NCBI GenBank assembly: GCA_025456065.1
Contig: JALOLH010000033.1
Span: 1 to 43,985, forward strand
From: Candidatus Nanopelagicales bacterium
GTDB lineage: Bacteria > Actinomycetota > Actinomycetes > S36-B12 > CAIYMF01
Direction of reading: 5' to 3'
Length of the DNA: 43,985 nt
The position numbers and the translations under genes were made by a program. Shown in pieces: positions 17,611 through 28,407 of the stretch; the first letter of the stretch is position 1; each line of letters begins with the position of its first letter. The notes beneath the pieces are model-generated. The model saw only the letters and a list, made by a program, of their open reading frames with translations. It made no database searches and was not told where the DNA came from.

Positions 17611-18951
17611 TCAGCCCTCGTAGTACCGGTCGACCACGGCGAGCACCTCGTCGAGGATCGCCAGGCCCTCCTTCGCCTCGGCGTCGGAGACCGTGCACGG
17701 CGGCACGACGTGCAGGCGGTTGAAGTTCGTGAACGGCAGCAGGCCCCGGCGCTTGGCCTCCGTGACCAGCACGGTCATCGCCTCGGAGGTGCCGCCGTAC
17801 GGGGCCAGCATCGCGCGCGTCTCCCGGTCGCTGACCAGGTCCAGGGCCCAGAACACGCCCAGCCCGCGCACCTCGCCGATCACCGGGTGGCGCTCGGCGA
17901 GCTCGTGCAGCCCGGGCCCCAGCACCGCTTCGCCGATCCGCGCGGCGTGCTCGACGATGCCCTCCTCGCGCATGGCCGTGATCGAGGCGACGATCGAGGC
18001 TGCGGCCAGCGGGTGCCCCGAGTACGTCAGGCCGCCGGGGAACACCCGGTCGTCGAACGTCGCGGCGATCGCGTCGGAGATCACGACACCGCCCACCGGC
18101 ACGTACCCGGAGTTCGAGCCCTTCGCCCAGGTGATGAGGTCGGGCACCACGTCGAAGTGCTCGAACGCGAACCACCTCCCCGTGCGCCCGAACCCCGCCA
18201 TCACCTCGTCGAGGATCAGCACGATGCCGTGCTCGTCGCACAGCGCCCGCACGCCCTCGAGGTAGCCCGGCGGCGGGATGAGCACGCCGGCGGTGCCGAC
18301 CACGGTCTCGATGAGGATGGCCGCGATCGTGCCCGGGCCCTCGAAGCGGATGACGTCGGCGAGGTGGGCCAGCGCGCGCTCCGATTCCTGCTCGGGTGTC
18401 TGCGCCCAGAAGTGCGACCGGTACAGGTACGGCCCGAAGAAGTGCACGTGGTCGTCGGCGTACTCGTTGGGCCAGCGCCGGGGGTCCCCGGTCGCGACGA
18501 TCGCCGCGCCGGTGTTGCCGTGGTACGAGCGGTAGAAGCTGAGCACCTTGCGCCGGCCCGTGTGCAGCCGCGCCATGCGCACGGCGGCGCCGCCGTTGGT
18601 GAAGAAGACCTTGTCCATCCCGGCCGGCGCCAGCCCGGCGATCAGCCGGGCGGCCTCGCCGCGGGTGAGGTTGGCGTGCTGCGGGGCGACGGTGGCCATC
18701 GTCGCGGCCTGCTGCTGGATCGCCGCGACGACCTTGGGGTGCTGGTGGCCGATGTTGGTGTTCACCAGCTGGCTGGAGAAGTCCAGGTAGCGGGTGCCCT
18801 CGAAGTCCCACACGTACGAGCCGGAGCCGCCGGCCAGCACCAGCGGCTGCAGCGCGCCCTGGGCCGACCACGAGTGGAACACGTGCGCCCGATCGAGGGC
18901 GTAGGCGCGGGCGCCGGCTTCGGGATCCGTGGCAGGGGTCGGCTCGGGCAT
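17611..18951 (-). CDS. Class III aminotransferase, with shortened cofactor loop
   Basis: A 446-residue PLP-dependent fold-type I aminotransferase of the omega or taurine-pyruvate type. The motifs are RYLDFSSQLVNTNIGHQHPK, the Asp of the pyridine pocket in LILDEVMAGFGRTG, the Schiff-base lysine K277 in LITWAKGSNSGYVPVGG, and GLTYSGHPLAAAS. Where relatives have a loop like TNGGADAVENAVRMAR binding the PLP phosphate, this protein has TNGGAAVRMAR (about residues 116-126), about five residues shorter. Activity is therefore uncertain. The ATG at 18951 follows GAGGAGATCGC. The amino donor is not determinable. Confidence 0.87.
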   Translation of the reverse strand: MPEPTPATDPEAGARAYALDRAHVFHSWSAQGALQPLVLAGGSGSYVWDFEGTRYLDFSSQLVNTNIGHQHPKVVAAIQQQAATMATVAPQHANLTRGEAARLIAGLAPAGMDKVFFTNGGAAVRMARLHTGRRKVLSFYRSYHGNTGAAIVATGDPRRWPNEYADDHVHFFGPYLYRSHFWAQTPEQESERALAHLADVIRFEGPGTIAAILIETVVGTAGVLIPPPGYLEGVRALCDEHGIVLILDEVMAGFGRTGRWFAFEHFDVVPDLITWAKGSNSGYVPVGGVVISDAIAATFDDRVFPGGLTYSGHPLAAASIVASITAMREEGIVEHAARIGEAVLGPGLHELAERHPVIGEVRGLGVFWALDLVSDRETRAMLAPYGGTSEAMTVLVTEAKRRGLLPFTNFNRLHVVPPCTVSDAEAKEGLAILDEVLAVVDRYYEG

Positions 18952-18988
18952 GCGATCTCCTCGTGGGACTGGCTGGAGATCGACGATG

Positions 18989-20455
18989 TTAGTGCCGAAC
19001 CACCCGGTCCCCGCCAGCCCCCACGGCGGTCGAGCTCTGGATCGCCCGGACGATGTCCTCGACACGGTCCTTGGCGTCGCCGAACAGCATCTGCGTGTTC
19101 TCCTTGAAGAACAGCGGGTTCTGCACGCCGGCGTACCCGGTGGCCATCGAGCGCTTGAACACGATGACGTTCTTGGACTCCCACACGTGCAGCACCGGCA
19201 TGCCCGCGATCGGGCTGTTCGGCTCGTCGATCGCCGCGGGGTTCACGGTGTCGTTGGCCCCGATGACCAGCACCACGTCGGTCTGCGGGAAGTCGTCGTT
19301 GATCTCGTCCATCTCCAGGACGATGTCGTAGGGCACCTTCGCCTCGGCCAGCAGCACGTTCATGTGCCCCGGCAGCCGGCCGGCCACCGGGTGGATGCCG
19401 AACCGGACGTTCACCCCGCGCTCGCGCAGGCTGCGGGTCAGCTCGGCCACCGGGTACTGCGCCTGCGCCACGGCCATGCCGTAGCCCGGCGTGATGATCA
19501 CCTCGTGCGCGTCGGTGAGCAGCTCGGCGGCGCCCTCGGCGTTGACCTCGCGGTGCTCGCCGTAGTCGACGTCGCTGGCCACCGTGCCGGTCTCCACGCC
19601 GAACCCGCCGGCGATGACCGAGATGAACGAGCGGTTCATCCCGATGCACATGATGTAGGACAGGTACGCACCGGAGGAGCCGACGAGCGCTCCGGCCACG
19701 ATCAGCAGGTTGTTGTTCAGCAGGAAGCCGGTGGCCGCGGCGGCCCAGCCGGAGTAGCTGTTGAGCATCGAGATGACCACGGGCATGTCCCCGCCGCCGA
19801 TCGAGGCGACCAGGTGCCAGCCGAACGCCAGGGCGATCACCGTCATGATGGCCAGCGGGAGCAGGTGGGGATCGATCACGAACCACACCATGAGCCCGAG
19901 CGAGACCACCACGGCGGCGAGGTTCAGCCAGTGCCGGGCCGGCAGCACGAGGGGCGCGGAGTTCATCCGCGCGCTGAGCTTCAGGAAGGCCACGATCGAC
20001 CCGGTGAGGGTCACCGCGCCGATGAAGACGCCGAGGAAGACCTCGCCGTTGTGGATGCCGGTGGTGCCCAGCGCCTCGTACAGGGCCTTGACCGCTGGGT
20101 CCTCCTCGGCCTCGAAGAAGGAGTTGTAGGCCACGAGGACGGCCGCGGCGCCGACGAACGAGTGCAGCAGGGCGATCAGCTCGGGCATGCCGGTCATCTC
20201 GACGCTGCGCGCCCGCCAGATGCCGATCAGGGCGCCCACCGCCATCGCGGCGAGGATGTAGCCGATCACCTCGATGCCGTCGCGGTCGATGGCCAGGCCG
20301 ATGGTCGACACGATGGCGACGGTCATGCCGGCGATCCCGAAGTAGTTGCCGTGCTTGGCGGTCTCGTGCTTGGACAGCCCGGCGAACGCCAGGATGAACA
20401 GCAGCGCGGTGACCAGGTAGGCCGCGGTCACCAGCGTGGGGGTGGTCAGCTCCAT
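18989..20455 (-). CDS. pntB: NAD(P) transhydrogenase subunit beta
   Basis: PntB carries most of the membrane channel and the NADP(H) domain of the proton-translocating transhydrogenase, which makes NADPH from NADH and NADP+. The protein has 488 residues. Eight or nine hydrophobic helices cover about 1-280. Domain III follows with [38 protein letters not shown] and the NADP-binding [15 protein letters not shown]. The C-terminal [17 protein letters not shown] is also a family motif. It starts 3 bases after the pntA stop, so both subunits come from one message. Confidence 0.97.
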   Translation of the reverse strand: MELTTPTLVTAAYLVTALLFILAFAGLSKHETAKHGNYFGIAGMTVAIVSTIGLAIDRDGIEVIGYILAAMAVGALIGIWRARSVEMTGMPELIALLHSFVGAAAVLVAYNSFFEAEEDPAVKALYEALGTTGIHNGEVFLGVFIGAVTLTGSIVAFLKLSARMNSAPLVLPARHWLNLAAVVVSLGLMVWFVIDPHLLPLAIMTVIALAFGWHLVASIGGGDMPVVISMLNSYSGWAAAATGFLLNNNLLIVAGALVGSSGAYLSYIMCIGMNRSFISVIAGGFGVETGTVASDVDYGEHREVNAEGAAELLTDAHEVIITPGYGMAVAQAQYPVAELTRSLRERGVNVRFGIHPVAGRLPGHMNVLLAEAKVPYDIVLEMDEINDDFPQTDVVLVIGANDTVNPAAIDEPNSPIAGMPVLHVWESKNVIVFKRSMATGYAGVQNPLFFKENTQMLFGDAKDRVEDIVRAIQSSTAVGAGGDRVVRH

Positions 20456-20458
20456 GGC

Positions 20459-21985
20459 TCAGGCCTTCCGGAACATGTTGAGCATCCGGGAGGTCACCAT
20501 GAACCCACCGAACACGTTGATGCTGGCGATGAGGACCGCGATCACGGCGAGCACGGTGATCAGCGTGCTCCCGGTGCCGAGCTGCAGCAGGGCGCCCACG
20601 ACGATCACGCCGGAGATCGCGTTCGTCTCCGACATCAGCGGGGTGTGCAGGGCGTGGTGGACGTTGCCGATCACGTAGTAGCCGATGACGATCGCCAGGG
20701 CGAACACCGTGATCTGCGGCAGGAACGTCTGGGGCAGGAAGGGCGCCATCAGCAGGAACGCGGCCGCGCCGGCGCCGACCAGCCAGAACTTCCGGTTGGG
20801 GTCCTTCGGCTTGGCCACCTTCGGCTCGATCGGGGCGGCGGCGGTCGCCACCGGGGCGGCCGAGACCTGCACCGGGGGCGGCGGCCAGAGGACCTCGCCC
20901 CGCTGGGTCACGGACATGCCGCGCTGCACCACGTCCTCGAGGTCCAGGACGAACTGGCCGTCCTTCTCGGGAGTGGTCAGCTTGAGCAGGTTCACCAGGT
21001 TGGTGCCGAACAGCTGGGAGGCCTGCGTGGGCAGCCGGCCGGGCAGGTCGGTGTAGCCCAGGATGATCACGCCGTTGTCGGTGACGACGCGCTCGTCGGC
21101 GCGGCTGCCGGCGACGTTGCCGCCGTTGCTGGCGGCCATGTCCACCACGACGCTGCCGCGCTTCATGGTGGCCACCATCTCCTCGGTGATGAGCCGGGGC
21201 GCGGGGCGGCCCGGGATCAGCGCGGTGGTGATGACGATGTCGACGTCCTTGACCTGCTCGGCGTAGAGCTCGGCGGCCTTGCGGTTGAAGTCCTCGCCCA
21301 TCTCCTTGGCGTAGCCGGTGGCGCTGGGCCCGGTGTCCTCCACGTCGATGCGCAGGAACTCCGCGCCCATGGACTCCACCTGCTCGGCGACCTCGGGGCG
21401 GGCGTCGAAGGCGCGCACGATGGCGCCCAGGCTGTTCGCAGTCCCGATCGCGGCCAGGCCCGCCACGCCGGCGCCGATGACCAGGACCTTGGCGGGGGGC
21501 ACCTTGCCGGCGGCGGTGACCTGGCCGGTGAAGAACGAGCCGAACTCGTTGGCGGCCTCGATCACGGCGCGGTAGCCGCCGATGTTCGCCATCGAGGACA
21601 GCACGTCGAGGGACTGCGCGCGCGAGATGCGCGGCACGGCATCCATCGCCAGCGCGGTGACGCCGCGCGCGGACAGGTCCTCCACCAGCCCCGGGTTCAG
21701 CGCCGGGGCCAGCAGGCTGACGATCGTCTGGCCGGCCCGCAGCCGGCCGACCTCCTCCTCGCTGGGCGCGTTGATCTTGAAGATGATGTCGGCGTCCCAC
21801 ACGTCGGGGCCGACGACCTGCGCACCGGCCGCCGCGAAGGCGTCGTCGGCGAACGCCGCCCCCGCCCCCGCCCCGGACTCGATGGCGACCTCGTAGCCGA
21901 GCTTGCAGATCTGCTCGACCGTCTTGGGGGTGGCGGCGACCCGCCGCTCGCCCGCCTTGGACTCCCTGGGCACTCCGATGCGCAC
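20459..21985 (-). CDS. pntA: NAD(P) transhydrogenase subunit alpha, fused form
   Basis: PntA binds NAD(H) and contributes membrane helices to the transhydrogenase. The protein has 508 residues, the full-length E. coli-like form in which the NAD domain ([20 protein letters not shown] ... [20 protein letters not shown] ... [16 protein letters not shown]) is fused to a C-terminal membrane part with four helices (about 400-505). Many actinobacteria split these into PntAa and PntAb. A Pro/Ala-rich linker ([20 protein letters not shown]) joins the two halves. The genes sit between an aminotransferase and an old yellow enzyme homologue. Confidence 0.97.
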   Translation of the reverse strand: MRIGVPRESKAGERRVAATPKTVEQICKLGYEVAIESGAGAGAAFADDAFAAAGAQVVGPDVWDADIIFKINAPSEEEVGRLRAGQTIVSLLAPALNPGLVEDLSARGVTALAMDAVPRISRAQSLDVLSSMANIGGYRAVIEAANEFGSFFTGQVTAAGKVPPAKVLVIGAGVAGLAAIGTANSLGAIVRAFDARPEVAEQVESMGAEFLRIDVEDTGPSATGYAKEMGEDFNRKAAELYAEQVKDVDIVITTALIPGRPAPRLITEEMVATMKRGSVVVDMAASNGGNVAGSRADERVVTDNGVIILGYTDLPGRLPTQASQLFGTNLVNLLKLTTPEKDGQFVLDLEDVVQRGMSVTQRGEVLWPPPPVQVSAAPVATAAAPIEPKVAKPKDPNRKFWLVGAGAAAFLLMAPFLPQTFLPQITVFALAIVIGYYVIGNVHHALHTPLMSETNAISGVIVVGALLQLGTGSTLITVLAVIAVLIASINVFGGFMVTSRMLNMFRKA

Positions 21986-22159
21986 GACCGGTCCTCTCGT
22001 CGAAGCGTTCCGGTGTGGAGCCTAGGAGGTCCGCGTGCCGGGCCGGTCGGTGGGTGCCGCCAGCGGGCCCCCGGCGGCGCGAAGTGGGGCCGAAGGGGTC
22101 GGCGGGGCGGGCCGATCGGCGCCCGGCGGCCGGGCCCAACGGTCCGACCGGGGCCGGTC

Positions 22160-23233
22160 CTACCAGCGGCCGCGGCGCAGCTGTGGCGGCCAGTCGACCT
22201 CGGCGCCGAGCTCGTGGGCGGCCCGCAGCGGCCACTGGGGATCGCGCAGCAGGACCCGGGCCAGGGCCACGAGGTCGGCCGAGCCCTCGGCCACGATCGC
22301 CTCGGCGTGCGCCGGCTCGGTGATCAGGCCGACCGCGGCGGTCCGGACGCCGGCCTCGTGCCGGATCCGCCGGGCCAGCGGCACCTGGTAGCCGGGTGCG
22401 ACGGGGATCTGCTGGTCCGCGCTGATCCCCGCAGACGACACGTCGACGAGGTCCACGCCGAGGTCGCGCAGCCACCCGGCGACCACGACCGTGTCGTCGA
22501 TCGTCAGGCCCCCCTCCACCCAGTCGGTCGCGGAGATGCGGACCAGCAGGGGACGCTCGGCGGGCCAGGCCGCGCGCACGGCCGCGGCCACCTCCTGCAG
22601 CAGCCGTGACCGGCCGAGCAGGTCGCCGCCGTACCCGTCGGTGCGGTCGTTCGACAGCGGCGAGAGGAACTCGTGCAGCAGGTAGCCGTGCGCGGCGTGC
22701 AGCTCGATCACCTCGAACCCGGCAGCCAGCGCGCGACGGGCCGCCGCGACGAACGCCGCCACGAGGCCTGGCAGCTCCTCGGTGGGCAGCGCGCGGGGCG
22801 CGGCCAGCCCCGGGTAGCCGGTGTCGCTCGGGCCGACGGTCTGCCAGCCGTCGTCGGCTCCCTCCCCGTGCGGCACGGAGCCGCGCTGGCCCGCCCACGG
22901 CCACCACGTCGATGCCTTGTCGCCGGCGTGGGCGAGCTGGATGCCGGGCACCGCGCCCTGCGCCCGCACGAACGCCGCGATCGGTGCCCACGCCTCGGCA
23001 AGGGCGTCGTCCCACAGGCCTGTGTCGCGGGGGCTGATCCGCCCCTCGGGGACGACCGCCGTCGCCTCGGCCATCACCAGGCCGGCACCCCCACGGGCCA
23101 GGCCGCCGAGGTGCACGAGGTGCCACGGCTGCGGCACGCCAGCGATTGCCGAGTACTGGCACATCGGCGAGGCCATCACCCGGTTGCGCAGGCGCACGTC
23201 GCGCAGCTCGAGGGGCTCGAACAGGTGGGCCAT
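22160..23233 (-). CDS. NADH:flavin oxidoreductase, old yellow enzyme family (YqjM/NamA-like)
   Basis: A 357-residue FMN-dependent ene-reductase with a TIM barrel. YqjM-class marks are the cysteine in MASPMCQYSA, the substrate-binding pair of histidines in ELHAAHGYLLHEFLSPLSND, and RTDGYGG. These enzymes reduce C=C bonds of enones or xenobiotics with NADPH. Relatives usually read HAGRKAS where this protein reads HAGDKAS, a charge reversal near the active-site entrance. The start ATG at 23233 lies 12 bases after the purA stop. Physiological substrate is unknown. Confidence 0.92.
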   Translation of the reverse strand: MAHLFEPLELRDVRLRNRVMASPMCQYSAIAGVPQPWHLVHLGGLARGGAGLVMAEATAVVPEGRISPRDTGLWDDALAEAWAPIAAFVRAQGAVPGIQLAHAGDKASTWWPWAGQRGSVPHGEGADDGWQTVGPSDTGYPGLAAPRALPTEELPGLVAAFVAAARRALAAGFEVIELHAAHGYLLHEFLSPLSNDRTDGYGGDLLGRSRLLQEVAAAVRAAWPAERPLLVRISATDWVEGGLTIDDTVVVAGWLRDLGVDLVDVSSAGISADQQIPVAPGYQVPLARRIRHEAGVRTAAVGLITEPAHAEAIVAEGSADLVALARVLLRDPQWPLRAAHELGAEVDWPPQLRRGRW

Positions 23234-23245
23234 CGCCGCGTCCTC

Positions 23246-24532
23246 CTACGGCAGCAGGTCGTTGCGTACGAGCGTGGCGTCACGGTCCGGGCCCACGCCG
23301 ATGGCCGAGACCCGGCACCCCGACTGCTCCTCGAGGAAGCGCACGTACGACTGGCAGCTCGGCGGCAGGTCGGCGAAGTCGCGGACGCCGGAGATGTCCG
23401 TGCGCCACCCGGGGAGGACCTCGTAGACGGGCCGGGCGTGGTGGAACTCCGTCTGTGTCGTGGGCACCTCGTCCACCCTGGAGCCGTCGACGTCGTAGCC
23501 CACGCAGACCGGGATCTCGTCGAAGGCGCTGAGCACGTCCAGCTTCGTGAGGAAGATGTCGGTCATGCCGTTCACGCGCGTGGCGTACCGGGCGATCGGC
23601 GCGTCGAACCAGCCGCATCGGCGGTCGCGCCCGGTGGTGACGCCCACCTCGCCGCCGATGGTGCGCAGCGTCTCGCCGTCGCCGTCGAACAGCTCGGTCG
23701 GGAACGGGCCCTCGCCGACCCGGGTCGTGTAGGCCTTGAGGATGCCCAGCACGCGGTCGATGCGGGTCGGGCCGATGCCCGAGCCGGTGCACGCGCCGCC
23801 CGCCGTGGGGTTCGAGGAGGTCACGTACGGGTAGGTGCCGTGGTCGACGTCGAGCAGCGTGCCCTGGCCGCCCTCGAGCACCACCGTCTCGCCGCGGTCG
23901 AGCGCGGCATTGAGCAGCAGCGCGGTGTCGGCGATGTGCGGGGTGAGCCGCTCGGCGAACGACAGCAGGTGCTCGACCACCTGGTCGACCTCCACCGCCC
24001 TGCGGTTGAACACCTTCACGAGCACCTGGTTCTTGTTCACCAGCGCGCCCTCGACCTTGCGCTCGAGGATCGAGGGGTCGAGCAGGTCCTGGATGCGGAT
24101 GCCGACGCGCGCCATCTTGTCGCCGTAGGTCGGACCGATCCCCCGGCCGGTGGTGCCGATCTTGGCCTTGCCCAGGAAGCGCTCGGTGACCTTGTCCAGG
24201 GTCACCCCGTAGGGCGTGATGATGTGCGCGTTCGCGCTGACGACGAGCCGCGAGGGGTCCACGCCGCGCTCGATCAGGCCGTCCATCTCGCGGAACAGCA
24301 CCTCGAGGTCGACCACGACGCCGTTGCCGATCACCGGGGTGCAGGTCGGCGACAGGATGCCGCTGGGCAGCAGGTGCAGCGCGAACCTCGCGTCTCCGAT
24401 CACCACGGTGTGGCCCGCGTTGTTGCCGCCCTGGTAGCGCACCACGTAGTCGGCGCGGCCGCCGAGCAGGTCGGTGGCCTTGCCCTTCCCCTCGTCGCCC
24501 CACTGGGCGCCCACGATCACGATCGCCGGCAT
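23246..24532 (-). CDS. purA: Adenylosuccinate synthetase
   Basis: PurA uses GTP to join aspartate to IMP, the first step to AMP. The protein has 428 residues. It begins [20 protein letters not shown] with the GTP P-loop and catalytic Asp. It has [11 protein letters not shown] and then [12 protein letters not shown], which are strict family signatures. The IMP-binding and C-terminal parts are intact. The start matches the family exactly. Upstream on the minus strand a TATCGT (24602-24607) could be its -10 element, and the 45-nt palindrome at 24622-24666 then overlaps the -35 region. Confidence 0.97.
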   Translation of the reverse strand: MPAIVIVGAQWGDEGKGKATDLLGGRADYVVRYQGGNNAGHTVVIGDARFALHLLPSGILSPTCTPVIGNGVVVDLEVLFREMDGLIERGVDPSRLVVSANAHIITPYGVTLDKVTERFLGKAKIGTTGRGIGPTYGDKMARVGIRIQDLLDPSILERKVEGALVNKNQVLVKVFNRRAVEVDQVVEHLLSFAERLTPHIADTALLLNAALDRGETVVLEGGQGTLLDVDHGTYPYVTSSNPTAGGACTGSGIGPTRIDRVLGILKAYTTRVGEGPFPTELFDGDGETLRTIGGEVGVTTGRDRRCGWFDAPIARYATRVNGMTDIFLTKLDVLSAFDEIPVCVGYDVDGSRVDEVPTTQTEFHHARPVYEVLPGWRTDISGVRDFADLPPSCQSYVRFLEEQSGCRVSAIGVGPDRDATLVRNDLLP

Positions 24533-24621
24533 GTCGGGCCTCCGCCCCCTCGGCGCGCCCACGACGCGCTGCTGCGCACCTCCGTACGGCGGTGCCGACC
24601 CACGATAGCCAAACGCCGTTC

Positions 24622-24666
24622 TGCGTAGTCGATCCGGCCAACTGAGTTGCTCGGATCGACTACGCA
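24622..24666. repeat. 45-nt palindrome, TGCGTAGTCGAT family, copy 1
   Basis: Perfect 15-base arms (TGCGTAGTCGATCCG at 24622-24636, its complement at 24652-24666) and a perfect inner palindrome CAACT-G-AGTTG (24639-24649) share the same central base, 24644. Only a two-base internal loop on each side breaks the symmetry. This is the best preserved of three copies. Its right arm supplies the TAG stop (24660-24662) of the DUF559-type gene on the minus strand. Confidence 0.93.
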
Positions 24667-25574
24667 GCCAGGACCAGCGGCACGAGCACGTCGAAGAAGG
24701 GGCCCGGGTCGTGCTCCACCTGCCAGTTGCTGACGCGGAGCAGGATCGCCCCGGTGTCTGCGACAAGGTCGTTGTGCCGCATGAGGTCGTCCTGCCACGT
24801 CGCCACCTCGAGGTGTCCGACCCCGTCGATCTCGACGATCACCAGCCGGCCGTCGGGCGTGCGGAACTCGGCGTCGACGACTCGTCGCCGGCCCGGGCCG
24901 CCGCGGCGTGCCGCCTGCATCCTCGGCATGGGCAGCCCGCGCCGCCGGCACTCACGCAGGAAGGCGGCCTCGCCGATCGTGGTCGCCCCCTCCACCAGCG
25001 AGTCGAGGACCCCCCGGATGACCGGCGCGTTGCGCACCCGCGAACGCCCCTCGAGGTCACGGCGGATCTGCTCCGGGGTGACGAGGCGCTGCTGCACGGC
25101 GCTGGTGAGCAGGAACATGGCCTCCCGTGCGGTCCTCGCCCAGGCCGCCGCGTCGACCGCTGCGCGCCCCATGGGGGCCCGAGCAGGCGATCCCCAACCC
25201 CGCACCTCGTCCTCGGGACGGTGCACCCGGAGCCACCGGGGTCGAGGGCCGGCCCGGTGCCGGCTGCCGCGGGGGGCGATGACCTCCACCACGTCCTCGT
25301 CCTGCCCGCGCCACCCCGCCTCGGCCAGGGCGCTGCGCCCGGCCAGGAGGCTCGCGGGACCGCAGTCGAGCACCGCGGCCACACGGAGCTGGGCGATCGT
25401 CAGGTCGCCCTCTCGGTCGGCGAAGACGTGCGGGGTGACCTGCATCCAACCGGTGTCACAGGCGCGCCGGAGTGCCGGCCGGGCGATCCCCAGCGCCAGG
25501 GCCTGCCGGGCCGCGATGAGCCCGCGCTGGCGGCGCAGGAGCTCGCGAGCCTCGGCGCTGATCCTCGGCGGCAT
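24660..25574 (-). CDS. AbiEi-like / DUF559 endonuclease-fold protein
   Basis: A 304-residue protein with two parts. The N-terminal 75 residues ([20 protein letters not shown] ... [11 protein letters not shown]) look like the winged-helix AbiEi antitoxin domain. The last 75 residues match the DUF559/Vsr-like PD-(D/E)xK nuclease fold: [20 protein letters not shown] has D234, E248 and D250, followed by a helix and the strand AILLRVSN. Such proteins are common and multicopy in actinobacteria, and their role is unknown. The gene is bracketed by 45-nt palindromes, one of which encodes its stop codon. The ATG at 25574 is used, and a GTG at 25622 would add 16 residues. Confidence 0.8.
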   Translation of the reverse strand: MPPRISAEARELLRRQRGLIAARQALALGIARPALRRACDTGWMQVTPHVFADREGDLTIAQLRVAAVLDCGPASLLAGRSALAEAGWRGQDEDVVEVIAPRGSRHRAGPRPRWLRVHRPEDEVRGWGSPARAPMGRAAVDAAAWARTAREAMFLLTSAVQQRLVTPEQIRRDLEGRSRVRNAPVIRGVLDSLVEGATTIGEAAFLRECRRRGLPMPRMQAARRGGPGRRRVVDAEFRTPDGRLVIVEIDGVGHLEVATWQDDLMRHNDLVADTGAILLRVSNWQVEHDPGPFFDVLVPLVLAA

Positions 25575-25633
25575 GGTCGCGATCCTGCAGCCGGCCGGCG
25601 ATGCAGCCCAGCGACTGTCCACAGCCCCATTCC

Positions 25634-25678
25634 TGCGTAGTCGATACGCGCAACTGGGTTGGCGGATTCGACTCCGCA
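25634..25678. repeat. 45-nt palindrome, TGCGTAGTCGAT family, copy 2
   Basis: Same length and centre (25656) as copy 1, with TGCGTAGTCGATACG on the left, CAACT-G-GGTTG in the middle and GGATTCGACTCCGCA on the right. The arms have several mismatches, so it is a decayed copy. It lies 59 bases upstream of the endonuclease-like gene and 49 bases downstream of the fba stop. Together with copy 1 it delimits a unit of 1057 bases. Confidence 0.9.
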
Positions 25679-25683
25679 GGCGA

Positions 25684-25715
25684 CAGGGGCGGACCGGGAT
25701 CCCGGTCCGCCCCTG
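25684..25715 (-). terminator. Perfect hairpin terminator of fba
   Basis: A 32-base perfect palindrome: CAGGGGCGGACCGGGA (25684-25699) is followed directly by its complement (25700-25715). It lies 12 bases after the fba stop on the minus strand, the expected place for a terminator. No T tract. Confidence 0.75.
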
Positions 25716-25727
25716 CGTCTGTGGTGG

Positions 25728-26759
<1,032 letters not shown>

Positions 26760-26904
26760 GAAGGGGTTCCTCCTCGTTCGTCAGCACGGCGCATCCCGCC
26801 GGGCATGGCAGCAATCCTGACAGTCCGCCGCGGGTGACGCGCGGTGGGTGCAGCGGGGGAGGAAGCCGTCCCCGAGCCCGTCGTGCCGGGGCCGTGGCGG
26901 CAGG

Positions 26905-28350
26905 ATGGGGGCCGTGCAGCCAGCCGAGCGGGACGGTCGGACGGGAGCCGGCGAGGGGCGTCCGCGCCGGGGCCCCGACCAGTACCACGACCGGATCGGG
27001 GACGGGGTCGGGGACCGGGGCGGCGGGGCCATCCCGGCCCGGCTGGTCCAGGCGCTCGACGCGACCGGCGTCCGCGTCGTCACCGACGCCGGGGTGCTCG
27101 CCGGGCACGCGATCGACTGGACCGGGCGCTGGCGCGGCCCGGTGCTCGGGATGGTCCGTCCCACCAGCACCGGCCAGGTCGCCGCCGTGCTGGGCGCCGC
27201 CCGCGCGGTCGGGGTGCCGGTGCAGGTGCAGGGCGGCAACACCGGGCTGGTCGGGGGTTCCGTGCCGGATCGACCGTCCCTGCTGCTGGTGACCACCGGA
27301 CTGGACCGCCTCGACCCGGTCGACGCCGTGGAGCGCACCGTGCTGGCGGGTGCGGGAGTGCCGGCGGCACGGCTGGCCGCCCACGCCGTGGCGGCCGGGC
27401 TGCGGTTCGGGGTGGACCTGGCGGCCCGGGAGTCGGCCACCGTCGGGGGCATGGCCGCCACGAACGCCGGCGGGATCGGGGTGCTGGCCCACGGGATGAT
27501 GCGCGAGCAGGTGCGCGGGCTCACCGCGGTGCTCGCCGACGGCCGGGTCCTCTCGACCGTCGGTCGTCCGCGCAAGGACAACGCCGGCTACCCGCTCGCC
27601 GCGCTGCTGGTGGGTGCGGAGGGAACCCTGGGCGTGATCACCGAGGTCGAGCTGGCGCTGCACCCGACGCCCCCTGCGAGCACGGTCGCGGCGGTGGGCG
27701 TCACCCGACTGGCCGACGCGGTGGCCGCCGCGCGGCTCGTCGGTGGTCCCGGAGCACCGCTGCTCGCCGCGGAGGTCGTCGACGCGACCGGTGTCCGCCG
27801 CGCCGTGCAGGCCCTCGGCGTCGCCGACCCGCTGCCGCCCGATGCGGCCTGGCTGGTGCTGCTCGAGGTCGCCGACGGCGGGACCGGCGCCGGGCTCGTG
27901 CCGGTGGCCGACCTGGTGGCGGCGGTGGGCACCGACGCCCGGGACAGGGCTGGGCTCTGGGCGATCCGTGAGCGCCAGACCGAGCAGTACGCGACCCTGC
28001 CCGGCCCCCCGGTGGACAAGCTCGACGTGAGCGTGCGCCTGGACCGCCTGGACGCGCTGGTCGAGCGGGTGCGCGCGGTGGTCCCGCGCGCCGGCGTCTT
28101 CGGGCACGTCCTCGACGGCAACCTGCACGTGCAGCTGGTCGGGGCGGGCCCCGGCGACCCCGAGCGGGTGCTGGGGGCGGTGGCCGAGCTCGGGGGCAGC
28201 ATCAGCGCCGAGCACGGGATCGGTCGGCTCAAGGCGGCCCACCTGCACCTGGCCCGCTCGGCGGCCGAGGTGGCCTGGATGCGCCAGCTCAAGGCGACGG
28301 TCGACCCGCAGGGGCTGCTCAACCCCGGTGTGCTCCTGGCGGACGGCTGA
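26905..28350 (+). CDS. FAD-linked oxidase (GlcD/D-2-hydroxyacid dehydrogenase type)
   Basis: A 481-residue flavoprotein of the vanillyl-alcohol oxidase superfamily. The FAD-binding domain has VQVQGGNTGLVGGSVPDR and ESATVGGMAATNAGG, followed by LLVGAEGTLGVITEVEL. The C-terminal oxidase domain has GHVLDGNLHVQL with the metal or substrate histidines, SISAEHGIGRLK, and the ending VDPQGLLNPGVLL. Relatives oxidise glycolate, D-lactate or D-2-hydroxyglutarate. Which substrate applies here is not visible. The ATG at 26905 after GGCGGCAGG is chosen, and a GTG at 26914 is an alternative. The N-terminal 35 residues are low-complexity. Confidence 0.9.
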   Translation: MGAVQPAERDGRTGAGEGRPRRGPDQYHDRIGDGVGDRGGGAIPARLVQALDATGVRVVTDAGVLAGHAIDWTGRWRGPVLGMVRPTSTGQVAAVLGAARAVGVPVQVQGGNTGLVGGSVPDRPSLLLVTTGLDRLDPVDAVERTVLAGAGVPAARLAAHAVAAGLRFGVDLAARESATVGGMAATNAGGIGVLAHGMMREQVRGLTAVLADGRVLSTVGRPRKDNAGYPLAALLVGAEGTLGVITEVELALHPTPPASTVAAVGVTRLADAVAAARLVGGPGAPLLAAEVVDATGVRRAVQALGVADPLPPDAAWLVLLEVADGGTGAGLVPVADLVAAVGTDARDRAGLWAIRERQTEQYATLPGPPVDKLDVSVRLDRLDALVERVRAVVPRAGVFGHVLDGNLHVQLVGAGPGDPERVLGAVAELGGSISAEHGIGRLKAAHLHLARSAAEVAWMRQLKATVDPQGLLNPGVLLADG

Positions 28351-28407
28351 TCGGGACTCCCAGCCGGACCCGGCCCGCCGCGCTGCCTCCGGGCGGTAGG
28401 CGCGTGC

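Noticed and set aside
18929-22609. A plus-strand open frame of 1226 codons opposite pntB and pntA
   Set aside because: Antisense shadow rich in Asp, His, Val and Gly with no recognisable motif. The minus-strand genes have all family signatures.
18762-23162. A minus-strand open frame of 1466 codons across pntB, pntA and the flavin oxidoreductase
   Set aside because: It is in another frame of three well-supported genes. The translation is Arg/Gly/Pro-rich low complexity with no domain, an artefact of high GC content, and only its end touches the real aminotransferase frame.
24622-24666. Copy 1 of the 45-nt palindrome as a plain terminator of the endonuclease-like gene
   Set aside because: It may end transcription, but a near-identical copy lies before the same gene and another at a gene start, which a terminator does not explain.
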